Positions 1 through 8,389 of a stretch of 64,000 nt of DNA are shown in pieces. Below the pieces are notes generated by a model. That model did not search any database. It saw nothing but the letters and a program-made list of their open reading frames with translations, and was not told where the DNA came from. Position 1 is the first letter of the stretch, and each line of letters starts with the position of its first letter. This DNA is from Aerococcus agrisoli. GTDB lineage: Bacteria; Bacillota; Bacilli; Lactobacillales; Aerococcaceae. The stretch is from the NCBI RefSeq assembly GCF_003797145.1, contig NZ_RKMG01000005.1:31147-95146 (forward strand), written 5' to 3'. The position numbers were made by a program, and so were the translations under genes.

Positions 1-266
1 ATATCCTCCACTAACATCTCAAGGAACTCAGCTTGTGCATGGTGACGATAGATAGCTGAAATAGACGGATAATTGGTCGCCTCTTTTAAATAGGCTGCCC
101 ATGTTTCTTTTGTAAGCTTAGGATATAAACCAATATGACTAATCATATGGTTTGAAAACGCAAAAAAAAGTGTTGTGGCGGTTCGCTTGCCAATCAACAC
201 TTGATATACCGAATTTGCAGGGAGTTCTTGGGCTTTATATGCGATAGCCATTAATAAAGTGTCCAA
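1..266 (-). CDS. ypbB: YpbB-like helix-turn-helix protein, N-terminal part, cut by the window edge
   Basis: Only the first 88 codons are in the window; the gene runs off the left edge. The start is a TTG at 266 preceded by a GGAGGG ribosome binding site at good spacing; no ATG fits as well. The visible peptide contains SVYQVLIGKR followed by a GLYPKLT segment, which resembles the N-terminal region of the B. subtilis YpbB family as I remember it. In many firmicutes ypbB lies between a riboflavin-transporter gene and the recQ helicase gene, and here it directly follows ribU on the same strand. The function of YpbB is unknown; it carries a C-terminal helix-turn-helix domain that is not visible here. 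Family assignment is moderate because it rests on a short fragment and on context. Confidence 0.6.
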   Translation of the reverse strand, partial: MDTLLMAIAYKAQELPANSVYQVLIGKRTATTLFFAFSNHMISHIGLYPKLTKETWAAYLKEATNYPSISAIYRHHAQAEFLEMLVED

Positions 267-353
267 GAAAATCCCTCCAAATAACGTTGTTTATTTTTAC
301 TCGTTCAATACTCGATAGCTTTACTATAACAAATATGAAACGAAAACGCATCT

Positions 354-974
354 CTATTGACGAGATAATTGAGGGCTACCAAAACGACGAATCATTGTTG
401 GTAGAGTTTGTACTAATACAAAGTGTGCTAATAATGATACCAATACACCTTTTACTAAGTTGAACGGTACGATACCAGCTAAAAGATATGTTTGCATGTT
501 GCCAACATCAAAGTTCATTACTTGCATGTAGAATGGTGTGATTACGAAGTAGTTCAAGATAGTCATCACAATTGTTAAAGACAAGATTGAAATCACATAT
601 GCTGTAATTGTTTTGCCGTGACTAATATTAACATCGCTACCAACATTGGTATATGCTGCAAGCATTTGGTCTTTTAGAATGTAGTAGATTGGTAAGATAT
701 AAGCAATTGTTGCGATAAATGCTGTTGTATCACCAATTGGAATACCCATTTCCCCACCTGTATACATGTAGTGGAGGAAGTTGGCAATAAAACTTGCACC
801 AATTGCACCTTTAGGACCATATACAAATGCAATCAGTAATAATGGAACGATTGAAAAATCAACCTTTAAAAATGGTAATGCTGGAATTACTGGAAAACCA
901 ACAAACATTAGTATAAATGATATAGCTCCTACGATTGCGACCAAAACGATTTGTTGCGTGTTACTTTTTCCCAT
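354..974 (-). CDS. ribU: Riboflavin transporter substrate-binding subunit RibU (ECF S component)
   Basis: A 206-residue, very hydrophobic protein with five to six predicted membrane segments. It matches the RibU/YpaA family, the membrane S component that binds riboflavin and works with the shared ECF energizing module (EcfA, EcfA', EcfT), which is not in this window. Family features visible are the conserved N-terminal hydrophobic helix, the segment FLKVDFSIVPLLL and the loop GPKGAIGAS. A strong AAGGAG site precedes the ATG. Transcription starts upstream of an FMN riboswitch (about 1081-1196) that ends in its own terminator, so the gene should be shut off when FMN is plentiful. That regulatory link makes the riboflavin assignment firm. 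Confidence 0.95.
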   Translation of the reverse strand: MGKSNTQQIVLVAIVGAISFILMFVGFPVIPALPFLKVDFSIVPLLLIAFVYGPKGAIGASFIANFLHYMYTGGEMGIPIGDTTAFIATIAYILPIYYILKDQMLAAYTNVGSDVNISHGKTITAYVISILSLTIVMTILNYFVITPFYMQVMNFDVGNMQTYLLAGIVPFNLVKGVLVSLLAHFVLVQTLPTMIRRFGSPQLSRQ

Positions 975-1030
975 GTTACTTTCTCCTTTTCTACTTCATG
1001 GGGTTGGCACTTAAAGGTGGAAATAAAAAA

Positions 1031-1059
1031 ACTCTTTCCACCTTCAAGGTAAAAAGAGT
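1031..1059 (-). terminator. Intrinsic terminator of the FMN riboswitch expression platform
   Basis: On the minus strand ACTCTTT pairs with AAAGAGT around an ACC/GGT inner stem, followed by a run of seven T (1024-1030). It lies between the aptamer and the ribU start codon, the position expected for ligand-controlled premature termination. Confidence 0.85.
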
Positions 1060-1080
1060 ACGAGCAAACAAGCATAGTTC

Positions 1081-1196
1081 GCCCATCTTCTTCCATCCTG
1101 ACTTTACAGTCGGTTCTAGAATTTCACTAGATCAGTCCCAAATGGGAGTCGCGGACTTTACCGCCGATCGGGAATTACACCCTGCCCTGAAGATTG
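1081..1196 (-). ncRNA. FMN riboswitch (RFN element) controlling ribU
   Basis: Read on the minus strand, the element starts with ATCTTCAGGGCAGGGTGTAA and contains the conserved TTCCCGATCGGCGGTAAAGT block. It ends with CCGACTGTAAAGTC and GGATGGAAGAAGAT. These are the hallmark conserved segments of the RFN element, in the correct order. It lies in the leader of ribU and is followed by an intrinsic terminator at 1031-1059, so FMN binding is expected to favour termination. Confidence 0.97.
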
Positions 1197-1230
1197 CTTA
1201 AAATTTAAATTTAAATTTAATTACAAGATT

Positions 1231-1258
1231 ATTATAGCATCATTTTTACTTATTTCAA
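1231..1258 (-). promoter_or_regulatory. SigA-type promoter of the ribU riboswitch transcript
   Basis: TTGAAA (-35, 1253-1258) and TATAAT (-10, 1231-1236) are separated by 16 bp, with a TGC extension just before the -10. It lies 35 bases upstream of the aptamer. Confidence 0.8.
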
Positions 1259-1281
1259 GTAAGTTGCTTCATTTTTTTAAA

Positions 1282-2004
1282 TTATTTCTTTTTAGCATTA
1301 TCCATTAATTCTTGCACTTCATGTTTCAATAAAGTGCGTGCATCACCTGGACGCAAACCGTATAAATTCAAGAAGCCGTATTGTTCCCGTTTCAATTTGG
1401 TCACAGGATGACCAATTGCTTCTAACATCTTACGTACTTGGCGATTACGACCTTCATGAATGGTTACTTCAATAATCGTACTATCTTTATCGCGGTCCAC
1501 AGATAGAATTTGTGCTTTCGCAGGTGCAGTCATCACACCATCAATTTCTACACCACGTTCAAGTGCTTTTCGTTCTTCCCCTTTGATGACACCCTCTACT
1601 TTGGCTACATACACTTTATCAATTTCATAACGTGGATGCATTAAAGTATTGGCAAATTCACCATCATTGGTTAGTAATAACAAGCCCGATGTATTGTAGT
1701 CCAAACGACCAACAGGATAAATACGTTGTTGCACATCTGGGAAATAATCCGTAACGACTTTACGTCCTTTGTCATCTTTAACAGCTGAAATAACCCCTAG
1801 TGGTTTATAGAACAAGTAGTATACTGGTTCTTCTTTATAGATTGGGACTTCATCCACTTCAATACGGTCTTGGTGAGATACTTTGAAACCAAGTTCTCGC
1901 ACTACTTGACCATTCACTTTCACGCGACCAGCTTCAATTAATTTTTCTGATTCACGTCTCGATGCCACACCCGCGTGCGCCATTACTTTTTGTAATCGTT
2001 CCAT
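1282..2004 (-). CDS. rluB: 23S rRNA pseudouridine synthase RluB
   Basis: A 240-residue protein with an N-terminal S4 RNA-binding domain (about residues 1-60) and an RsuA/RluB/E/F-type pseudouridine synthase domain. The catalytic motif GRLDYNTSGLLLLTNDG places the active-site aspartate at residue 102. It isomerises a uridine in helix 80-type loops of 23S rRNA. The gene follows scpB closely on the same strand, the order found in B. subtilis and lactobacilli (scpA-scpB-rluB), and is probably cotranscribed. RsuA-family members are similar to each other; the context favours RluB over RsuA. Confidence 0.93.
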   Translation of the reverse strand: MERLQKVMAHAGVASRRESEKLIEAGRVKVNGQVVRELGFKVSHQDRIEVDEVPIYKEEPVYYLFYKPLGVISAVKDDKGRKVVTDYFPDVQQRIYPVGRLDYNTSGLLLLTNDGEFANTLMHPRYEIDKVYVAKVEGVIKGEERKALERGVEIDGVMTAPAKAQILSVDRDKDSTIIEVTIHEGRNRQVRKMLEAIGHPVTKLKREQYGFLNLYGLRPGDARTLLKHEVQELMDNAKKK

Positions 2005-2034
2005 TTTTTTCTTAACTCCTATTTTTAGAAGAAC

Positions 2035-2688
2035 TTAAGCGTCTGCTGATGCATCGTCTGCATCTTCGCTAATTGTTTCCTCTTTACTTGTTGCTACTTT
2101 AGTTGAAAAATCTTTCTGTTCCGGCTCCCCATTTTCATCAATCTTAAATAGGGTCTCTTCGTTAACTGATCCATCTAATACCAAGTTGTTGATATCTGGC
2201 AAGTCTTCCAATGATTCTAGACCAAAATATTGGTAAAAATAGTTTGTCACGCCATAAATTATGGGACGCCCTGGTGAATTCTGACGACCCTGTTCCATAA
2301 TTAAATCACGCTCCAACAATTTATGAATCATATTCGACGATTGCACACCTCGAATATCATCGATGGCCATTCGCGTAATTGGTTGTTGGTAAGCAATGAT
2401 TGCTAAAGTTTCAAGGGCAGCTTGGGAAAGTTTCGTTGCAAAAGGTGACACAGCATAATTTTTAACAATTTGACCGTATTCACTTTTTGTGACTAATTGC
2501 ACCCGTTCATTGATGACCGTTAACCGTAAACCTGCTTGATCATCATTTTTTAACTTTTGCCCCAAAACCATGACGTAGTAAAAAGCCCACTCTTGTCGCA
2601 TCTCTAGCAAGTTTGCTAGTTCATCGATGGCAATGCCATCTTCACCTGCTACGAAAAGTAAACTCTCAATCGCGCCTACAGCACTCAT
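2035..2688 (-). CDS. scpB: Segregation and condensation protein ScpB
   Basis: A 217-residue winged-helix kleisin-associated protein. ScpB binds ScpA, and the pair bridges the heads of the SMC ATPase to organise the nucleoid. The family segments ALETLAIIAYQQPITR and DIRGVQSS are present, as is GRPIIYGVTNYF near residue 145. The C-terminal 30 residues are acidic, low-complexity and probably unstructured. The start codon overlaps the last four bases of scpA (ATGA), indicating translational coupling and fixed stoichiometry. Confidence 0.96.
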   Translation of the reverse strand: MSAVGAIESLLFVAGEDGIAIDELANLLEMRQEWAFYYVMVLGQKLKNDDQAGLRLTVINERVQLVTKSEYGQIVKNYAVSPFATKLSQAALETLAIIAYQQPITRMAIDDIRGVQSSNMIHKLLERDLIMEQGRQNSPGRPIIYGVTNYFYQYFGLESLEDLPDINNLVLDGSVNEETLFKIDENGEPEQKDFSTKVATSKEETISEDADDASADA

Positions 2689-3443
2689 TCACTTTCCTCC
2701 CGTCTAATTAATTGAATATCATCTGAAATTGTTTCCTGATACAAGTATAACTCATTTGCCTTCACTAATTCCAAAATAGCCAAAAATAAGGTTACGAAAT
2801 AGCCCCTTGAAGGTACTTTACCGGCAAAGACCGTTTCTTGAAACATCAAGATTTGCTTGTCCGCATCCACAAATGCTTGGCGAATATCCGACATAGCCAT
2901 ATTCACCGAATAACCATCATTCGCAATGGTCGTTTGAATGGGTTGTTGGTTTTTCAAGCGGAAAGCCATTTTTTGCAAAGCACGATATAAATCATCAGGT
3001 GTTAATTGACGACCTGTCATTGGAATTTTATCTTGATAGGCTGATAAGTCTGATGGTTGTTTGGTATACTCCAATGAACGTTCAGCTTGTTTGTCCGCCA
3101 AAATATGTGAAATTTCTTGATACTGTTGAAAAGCCAATAGCTGTTCAACCAAAGCATCACGGGGATCTTCATCCTCTTCTTCATCACTCATTTTGGGTGT
3201 TTTTGGCAACATCATTTGGGTTTTGATTTCCAAGAGTGTTGCTGCCATCACCAAATATTCTGACGCAATATCTAAAGATAAGTTTTCATAAGTATGAATA
3301 TATGCCAGATATTGGTCAGTGACTATATTAATTGGAATATCAAAAATATCCACTTTCAAGTCTTTAATTAGGTGTAATAGTAAATCTAGCGGCCCTTCAA
3401 AGGCCGCTAGATCTAACGTTAATTCACTTGTTTTCTCTATCAT
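2685..3443 (-). CDS. scpA: Segregation and condensation protein ScpA (kleisin)
   Basis: A 252-residue kleisin subunit of the SMC-ScpAB condensin. The N-terminal segment LAAFEGPLDLLLHLI is diagnostic and contacts the SMC neck; the C-terminal winged helix binds the SMC head. The acidic stretch DEEEDEDPRDAL in the middle is typical of the linker region. It lies 15 bases downstream of ribT and overlaps scpB by 4 bases, forming a ribT-scpA-scpB-rluB unit. Confidence 0.96.
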   Translation of the reverse strand: MIEKTSELTLDLAAFEGPLDLLLHLIKDLKVDIFDIPINIVTDQYLAYIHTYENLSLDIASEYLVMAATLLEIKTQMMLPKTPKMSDEEEDEDPRDALVEQLLAFQQYQEISHILADKQAERSLEYTKQPSDLSAYQDKIPMTGRQLTPDDLYRALQKMAFRLKNQQPIQTTIANDGYSVNMAMSDIRQAFVDADKQILMFQETVFAGKVPSRGYFVTLFLAILELVKANELYLYQETISDDIQLIRREESE

Positions 3444-3458
3444 GATTGGCCTATCTCC

Positions 3459-3854
3459 CTATTCACCGGAAATTGAATCTTTCACTGTTTGCTCTTGGCG
3501 ATGTTTGGCCCATTTAGAAAGCAATCCAGATAAGCTAATAACGCCTGTCAACGTATATACAGGATACTCTTTTTTCAGAGCCGTCAATATATCGTAGGTG
3601 CGTCCTTCTTCACGGAATGAGGGATTAATGGATAAATAACGGACTACAATTGTATCTGTATCGTCATGTTGGTCAAAACCCACTAAACCAATTACATTGT
3701 CGCTTTCTGCGTCTTTCCATAAATAAATTTTTCGTTCTTGTTTATGTATTCTATCCATTTCTGCTTTTAATTCAGAAAATTCCTTAAATTCAGGAATATA
3801 GGATAGCAGGCCCATTACGACTTTCTCGTATTTTCCTATGTAAGGCACTAGCAT
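3459..3854 (-). CDS. ribT: RibT-like GNAT-family N-acetyltransferase
   Basis: A 131-residue protein whose N-terminus (MLVPYIGKYEKVVMGLLSY) and core (IYLWKD..., RYLSINPSFREEG) resemble B. subtilis RibT, a small GNAT-fold protein named for its place at the end of the riboflavin operon. In B. subtilis ribT also lies just upstream of the scpA-scpB genes, so the order here is ancestral although the riboflavin biosynthesis genes themselves are absent from the window. The substrate is unknown. The acetyl-CoA loop is poorly conserved: the usual G-x-G after the RxxG position is replaced by GRTYD, so acetyltransferase activity is uncertain. Confidence 0.8.
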   Translation of the reverse strand: MLVPYIGKYEKVVMGLLSYIPEFKEFSELKAEMDRIHKQERKIYLWKDAESDNVIGLVGFDQHDDTDTIVVRYLSINPSFREEGRTYDILTALKKEYPVYTLTGVISLSGLLSKWAKHRQEQTVKDSISGE

Positions 3855-3900
3855 GTTTTGCCTCCTTCAATTACTGCAATAACAAAGTATTCGTAACAGT

Positions 3901-3929
3901 ACATTAGCATACATCGACAAGCATGGCAA
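3901..3929 (-). promoter_or_regulatory. Probable promoter of the ribT-scpA-scpB-rluB operon
   Basis: TTGCCA (3924-3929) and TAATGT (3901-3906) are 17 bp apart with a TGC extended -10. The position is 50 bases upstream of the ribT start. The match is moderate. Confidence 0.45.
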
Positions 3930-3991
3930 TTTTTTCTAAAGTTTTCACAAAGAATTCATAAATTAAAGTTATCAATTTGAATCATTTTTTG

Positions 3992-4022
3992 TAAAAAAAG
4001 AAGCTAGGTTTATGAAACCTAA
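3992..4022 (-). terminator. Terminator downstream of the NatAB-like ABC operon
   Basis: On the minus strand GTTAGGTTT and AAACCTAGC form a stem with a short CAT loop, followed by a T-rich tract (3992-4002). Confidence 0.8.
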
Positions 4023-4050
4023 CTCCTTTCAACGAGAACAATCATCTAAA

Positions 4051-5358
4051 CTATTTTGCATCGCCACTTGTTCGTTCACTTTGTTGCAAGCGCCATGATT
4101 GTTTCAAGGTACCAAACAAGCCTTTATCTGAGTATGTGAGCACATTTGTTTTGTAGAATTTCGCCGAAATCCATAGGCAAAGGATAGAGAAAATCAGTGA
4201 AATAACTACTGCTATCCATAATTCGCCCGTTGACACTGTTTCTGCAGAAATTCTGAATGGCATGACAAAAGGTGTGAAGAATGGGATATGCGATGAAATT
4301 TTTACAAAGGCATTGTTTGAGAATGCCATCCCGAACATACCAATATAGAAACCTGCTAAACTCAACATCATAATTGGTGTGACCATCTTATTCACATCTT
4401 GCACATTCGATACAAGTGATCCTAGGAATGCTGCTAATACCGAATAGGTCACGATACCCAAGAAGGCAAATAATAATGACCAAAGAATTACAGGCATCGA
4501 CGTCATGATTAAACTGTTCACCGTTTCGTCACCTAAGAAAACTTGAATATCAGCCGGCAAGTCAACATTGACTAGATATAGGTAAGCGCCCAAGACTAAA
4601 AGTGCGTAGAATGCCACCTGCGTAAATAGGACTAAGAAAATCCCTATCATTTTACCCATAAAATGTTCCGTTGCTGATATAGAAGAAAGGATAATCTCCA
4701 TAATACGAGACCCTTTTTCGACCGCAATTTCTTGGGAAATGATTGAAATATAGTTGGCTACGAACATAAAGACAACAAAGGACGTGATATAAGCTGCGCC
4801 TTGACGAACAAGGGCATTAATATCTTGGCTACTTTCACTCGTCCCTTTTTCAAAGTTGAGTGCGGTCGTTTCGATGGCTACTGTCGACGTAACCAAGGAC
4901 TGTGCTTGTTCTTCAGTTAAGCCCATATCAGCTGCTCGGTTGGTTGTTTGAACAGCTTTTAAAGCGTCTTGAAAGGGAGTGATTGATACATTTTTCCCAC
5001 TGGCATCACGGAAAAATGTTGCTTGAATGTTGCTTGGATCACTCTCATCAATTGCTAAGTAGCCATCAATTTCACCATTCGTCAGTGCATCTTCTGCCTG
5101 ACTTTCATCCGCTACATAGGTTAATTCGTTGGCATCCTGATTGTAGCTTTCAATTGTTTGGACCGTTTGTTCGTTCGCACCAACAATAGCCACTTTACCA
5201 ATACTTTCAGACGCTGTCGCTGAACCGATAATCGCGGATATTGCAATGACGACAACACCTAGAATAATCGGACTCAATAGCAAAATAATAAAGGACCATG
5301 ATTTCACATTCTTTTTGTAAACTTCTTCTATAATAATCCCAATATGACTATTGTTCAT
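4051..5358 (-). CDS. ABC-2 type transporter permease (NatB/YhaP-like)
   Basis: A 435-residue membrane protein. One hydrophobic helix near the N-terminus is followed by a large extracellular domain (about residues 45-185), then at least five C-terminal membrane helices, the architecture of the NatB/YhaP permeases that export Na+ or unknown compounds. I chose the ATG at 5358, not the upstream in-frame ATG at 5391, because AGGTGG lies just ahead of it. With this start the overlap with the ATPase gene is 11 bases instead of 44. It forms one transporter with the ATPase at 5348-6259. The substrate cannot be told from sequence. Confidence 0.9.
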   Translation of the reverse strand: MNNSHIGIIIEEVYKKNVKSWSFIILLLSPIILGVVVIAISAIIGSATASESIGKVAIVGANEQTVQTIESYNQDANELTYVADESQAEDALTNGEIDGYLAIDESDPSNIQATFFRDASGKNVSITPFQDALKAVQTTNRAADMGLTEEQAQSLVTSTVAIETTALNFEKGTSESSQDINALVRQGAAYITSFVVFMFVANYISIISQEIAVEKGSRIMEIILSSISATEHFMGKMIGIFLVLFTQVAFYALLVLGAYLYLVNVDLPADIQVFLGDETVNSLIMTSMPVILWSLLFAFLGIVTYSVLAAFLGSLVSNVQDVNKMVTPIMMLSLAGFYIGMFGMAFSNNAFVKISSHIPFFTPFVMPFRISAETVSTGELWIAVVISLIFSILCLWISAKFYKTNVLTYSDKGLFGTLKQSWRLQQSERTSGDAK

Positions 5359-6259
5359 GTTTGCCACCTGCTTCCATTTTAAAGATTTCATCTAACGTTG
5401 GCGGTTGTTGGCTAAATTCTTGAATATATTGACCTTGGGAAATGGTGTTGAATAAATTTTTACCAAATGACTCATCGGCTAAAATCAATTTATATTCGCC
5501 AGCTGTCACTTCTGTTACGGCATCTACACCTTCTAGGGCAACAAGTTTATCTGCGTCCCAACCATCGGCCTTCACAAATAAGCGCGTTTTACCATAGGAA
5601 TTACGGACATCCTCGATGGTGCCATATAATTTTTGCTGCCCATTATCAATCATGATGACCGTGTCGCAAATAGATTGAACGTTAGACATATTATGACTTG
5701 AGAAAATAATACATGACCCTTTGTCTCGAAGCTCCAAAATGCCTTGCATTAAATATTCTGCGTTCACCGGGTCCAACCCAGAGAATGGCTCATCCAAAAT
5801 CACTAAGACTGGTTCATGAATTAAGGTTGCTATCAATTGCACCTTTTGTTGGTTCCCTTTGGATAAGGTTTTAATCTTATCTTTTCGATTCCCTTTTACA
5901 TTGAATTTGTCCATCCATTCATCGATTTTGGCATTTACATCGGCCTTTTTCATCCCACGTAAACGAGCAAAATACATAATTTGTTGCTCAATGGTCATCT
6001 TTTCATATAAACCACGCTCTTCAGGTAAATAGCCTACTGTGTTATAGACAGTTTTCATATGCATTGGCTCATTTTGCCACATTACGCGCCCATTATTTTC
6101 AGGTGTTAAAAAATTCAGGATCATTCGAAAAATGGTCGTCTTACCTGAACCATTTTGCCCCACAATACCTAAAATGGTACCTGGCTGAATTTCAAAGCTT
6201 ACATCGTCTACAGCTACTTTGTTGCCAAAGGTCTTGCGTAGATGTTCTACTTGTAGCAT
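5348..6259 (-). CDS. ABC transporter ATPase (NatA/YhaQ-like)
   Basis: A 303-residue ABC ATPase with Walker A GQNGSGKTT, signature LSKGNQQKVQ, Walker B VLVILDEPFSGLDP and the H-loop SSHNMS. The divergent signature LSKGNQQK instead of LSGGQ is typical of the NatA/YhaQ exporters. A C-terminal domain of about 80 residues follows the ATPase core. The start is set at the ATG at 6259, six bases after a GGAGGG site; the in-frame ATG at 6274 lies within or upstream of that site. It is transcribed first and overlaps its permease gene, so the two are coupled. A perfect 8-bp inverted repeat lies in the leader and may be a regulator site. Confidence 0.93.
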   Translation of the reverse strand: MLQVEHLRKTFGNKVAVDDVSFEIQPGTILGIVGQNGSGKTTIFRMILNFLTPENNGRVMWQNEPMHMKTVYNTVGYLPEERGLYEKMTIEQQIMYFARLRGMKKADVNAKIDEWMDKFNVKGNRKDKIKTLSKGNQQKVQLIATLIHEPVLVILDEPFSGLDPVNAEYLMQGILELRDKGSCIIFSSHNMSNVQSICDTVIMIDNGQQKLYGTIEDVRNSYGKTRLFVKADGWDADKLVALEGVDAVTEVTAGEYKLILADESFGKNLFNTISQGQYIQEFSQQPPTLDEIFKMEAGGKHEQ

Positions 6260-6280
6260 GTGCGTCCCTCCCATAAACCT

Positions 6281-6301
6281 AAGTATTTAGGTGAAATACT
6301 T
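6281..6301. promoter_or_regulatory. Perfect inverted repeat in the leader of the NatAB-like operon (candidate operator)
   Basis: AAGTATTT and AAATACTT flank a 5-base spacer, giving an exact 8-bp dyad that ends just before the ribosome binding site of the ATPase gene. It could bind a repressor (exporters of this type are often controlled by PadR or GntR-family proteins) or form a weak RNA hairpin. No regulator gene is adjacent. Confidence 0.35.
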
Positions 6302-6354
6302 GATGACATCGTTTTCAAGACCAATGTAACATAACTGCATTTAAAAGTATAGAA

Positions 6355-6381
6355 ATTATATACATAAAGTTATATAGTCAA
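6355..6381 (-). promoter_or_regulatory. Probable promoter of the NatAB-like operon
   Basis: TTGACT (6376-6381) and TATAAT (6355-6360) are separated by 15 bp, slightly short, about 95 bases upstream of the chosen start codon. Confidence 0.5.
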
Positions 6382-6384
6382 TAC

Positions 6385-6417
6385 AAAAAAGGACTTCCTG
6401 TTTTTGTTCAGGAAGCC
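6385..6417 (-). terminator. Terminator downstream of xerD
   Basis: On the minus strand GGCTTCCTG pairs with CAGGAAGTCC across an A-rich loop and is followed by six T. It begins a few bases beyond the xerD stop codon. Confidence 0.85.
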
Positions 6418-6424
6418 TTTTTGG

Positions 6425-7324
6425 CTATGCACGTGGATGTGCCTTAGAATAAATATCTTTCATATGCTGTGCATGAATGTGCGTATAAATTTGGGTTGTA
6501 GAAATGTCTGAATGACCAAGTAATTCTTGAACTACACGTAAGTCTGCGCCATTTTCCAGTAAATGGGTGGCAAATGAGTGGCGCAAGGTATGGGGACTAA
6601 TATCTTTATTGATATTGGCCAGCATAACCAGCTTCTTCAAATTCTTCCATACACCCTGTCTCGACAAAGGTTTGCCGTGATTATTCACGAATAGAAAATT
6701 TTGGGTTGCTACTTCATCTTTGACTAATTTTGGTCGACCTTCTTGGATATATCGTTGTATCCATTCTTCGGCTACTTCCCCTATTGGGACGATGCGTTCC
6801 TTATTCCCTTTACCAATGGTTTGGATAAAGCCCATATCTAAATGAATATCCGTTAATTGGATATGAATGATTTCGGATACACGCATGCCGGTTGAATATA
6901 AGGTTTCCAGCAAGGTTCGATCACGCAAGCCAAGTGGCTTAGCGATATCAGGCGTTGACAGTAGACGGTCGACTTCTTCAAGGGTTAAGACAGATGGCAA
7001 GTGCTGTGTCTTTTTCGGCAAGGATATTTTTTCCATAGGATTATCCTTAATTTCCCCATCGAGTTTTAGATAACGGAAGAAATGGCGTAAGGTGGACACG
7101 TAATGCGATCTAGTCGATGTGGCTAGGTTCTCTTCATGCATCCATTTGAGATGTTCTAAAATACTATCCTGGTTGATTTGTTGGATGTTCTCAATGTTTT
7201 GGCGTTCCAGATAAACGGACATGCGTTGCAGTTCTTGTTTATAGGAAATAATTGAGTTTTCGGCCAAACCCTCTTCCACGCGCATGGTATTTAAGAAATC
7301 TTCAATCGCTACTGCTAGCTTCAT
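6425..7324 (-). CDS. xerD: Tyrosine site-specific recombinase XerD
   Basis: A 299-residue recombinase with an N-terminal SAM-like core-binding domain (residues 1-90) and a C-terminal catalytic domain. The full catalytic set is present: R148 (TGMRVSEI), K172, H245 and R248 (SPHTLRHSFATHL), H271 (ELLGHSDISTTQIY) and the nucleophile Y280. With XerC it resolves chromosome dimers at dif, assisted by FtsK (encoded here at 37.3-39.7 kb). The length and sequence fit XerD rather than an integrase of a mobile element, and the gene is followed by its own terminator. The symbol could be XerC or XerS by family alone; XerD is the best fit, and neighbouring cvfB fits a housekeeping locus. Confidence 0.9.
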   Translation of the reverse strand: MKLAVAIEDFLNTMRVEEGLAENSIISYKQELQRMSVYLERQNIENIQQINQDSILEHLKWMHEENLATSTRSHYVSTLRHFFRYLKLDGEIKDNPMEKISLPKKTQHLPSVLTLEEVDRLLSTPDIAKPLGLRDRTLLETLYSTGMRVSEIIHIQLTDIHLDMGFIQTIGKGNKERIVPIGEVAEEWIQRYIQEGRPKLVKDEVATQNFLFVNNHGKPLSRQGVWKNLKKLVMLANINKDISPHTLRHSFATHLLENGADLRVVQELLGHSDISTTQIYTHIHAQHMKDIYSKAHPRA

Positions 7325-7355
7325 ACTTACCCCTTCTTTAATCTTTAGGTTCGTT

Positions 7356-8216
7356 TTATTTCAGTTTGATGCCGCCATCAACTTGTTCGATTTGTTTGTT
7401 TTTTAACAAGTTACCCACTGCACGTTTGAATTGCGCTTTTGAGATACCAAAATAGCTACGAATATCGTCCGGATTTGATTTGTCATGGTATGGCAAGAAA
7501 TGATTATCTTGACGTTCCAATAAGGCTAAAATCATTTGCGCATCTTCAGAAATCACTGTATATGCTAATGGTTTTAATGAAATATTCAAGTTACCATTTT
7601 GACCGATACCGATGACACGACCTGTAACTTCTTGACCTAAACGTGGTTCTTCCAAACGTTCACTTTCATGAATGAAAGCTAAGAAGTAGTCATCTGTAAT
7701 GACATAGGTACCAACGATTTTAGCGTGGTAAACAGTACCCTTCACTTCTTGGTTGGTCCAAGATTTAGATTGTGGTGATAGTTTATTGGTAATTTGTTGG
7801 AAGATTGAGTCATCCGCTAATTTACCCCAAACACGATCTTTTGCATCTACTTCTAGACGAATCAATAAACGGTCGTCTTTCTTAGGCCACAAGTGTTTTT
7901 CACTTGGTAGATCATCCAATGAAATAACGATTTCTTTATCCGGCAAACCGATATCAACAAACACACCTAGGTCTTTACGAACCATAGTCACTGTTGACCA
8001 ACCATAACGCCCTTGACGTACATCCGGTAATTTGGTCGTCATCATTTTATTATGTTTCATGTTTTCATAAATAAAACCAAGGACAGCATCACCGATTTCA
8101 TGCTCACCTTCCGTTTTGTCTAATTGGTATGTAATACCTTCTTTTTGAACTGAATAATATTTATCATTTTGGTCAATCACCAATGCACTTGTCACAGTTC
8201 CTAGTTCTACGCTCAT
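7356..8216 (-). CDS. cvfB: S1-domain RNA-binding protein CvfB
   Basis: A 286-residue protein with three S1-like modules in the N-terminal two thirds and a winged-helix domain at the C-terminus (about residues 225-286, including YFGISKAQFKRAVGNLLK). This arrangement is that of CvfB/YitL. In Staphylococcus aureus CvfB is a virulence regulator that binds RNA. It lies 31 bases upstream of xerD on the same strand, probably cotranscribed. An AAAGGAG site precedes the start. Confidence 0.9.
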   Translation of the reverse strand: MSVELGTVTSALVIDQNDKYYSVQKEGITYQLDKTEGEHEIGDAVLGFIYENMKHNKMMTTKLPDVRQGRYGWSTVTMVRKDLGVFVDIGLPDKEIVISLDDLPSEKHLWPKKDDRLLIRLEVDAKDRVWGKLADDSIFQQITNKLSPQSKSWTNQEVKGTVYHAKIVGTYVITDDYFLAFIHESERLEEPRLGQEVTGRVIGIGQNGNLNISLKPLAYTVISEDAQMILALLERQDNHFLPYHDKSNPDDIRSYFGISKAQFKRAVGNLLKNKQIEQVDGGIKLK

Positions 8217-8331
8217 ATTCTATCTCCTTTAAGGCTTTGTTTCTTTTGTTATTGTATCATATTTAATGAATACTTGGCCGCAGCTTATACGTCATAAACA
8301 ATTGATTATACGTTATTTCAAGCTAAAGGTA

Positions 8332-8385
8332 AACAAAAAGAAAGTTAACCCCACCAGGCACATGTCCTAATGCGATTAACTTTCT
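8332..8385 (-). terminator. Terminator at the end of the aroC-aroA-aroK operon
   Basis: On the minus strand AGAAAGTTAA and TTAACTTTCT form a perfect 10-bp stem with a long loop, followed by a T-rich tract immediately after the aroK stop codon. Confidence 0.75.
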
Positions 8386-8389
8386 GATT

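Noticed and set aside
935..1201. Open frame opposite ribU leader
   Set aside because: It lies across the FMN riboswitch and its terminator on the other strand, has no homology I can recognise and is explained by those elements.
1201..1220. Short AAATTTAAATTT tract between the ribU promoter and riboswitch
   Set aside because: Simple AT-rich leader sequence without symmetry beyond base composition.
6425..7324. Tyrosine recombinase considered as a phage or island integrase
   Set aside because: Length, XerD-like sequence, lack of an adjacent attachment repeat or tRNA, and housekeeping neighbours all point to chromosomal XerD.
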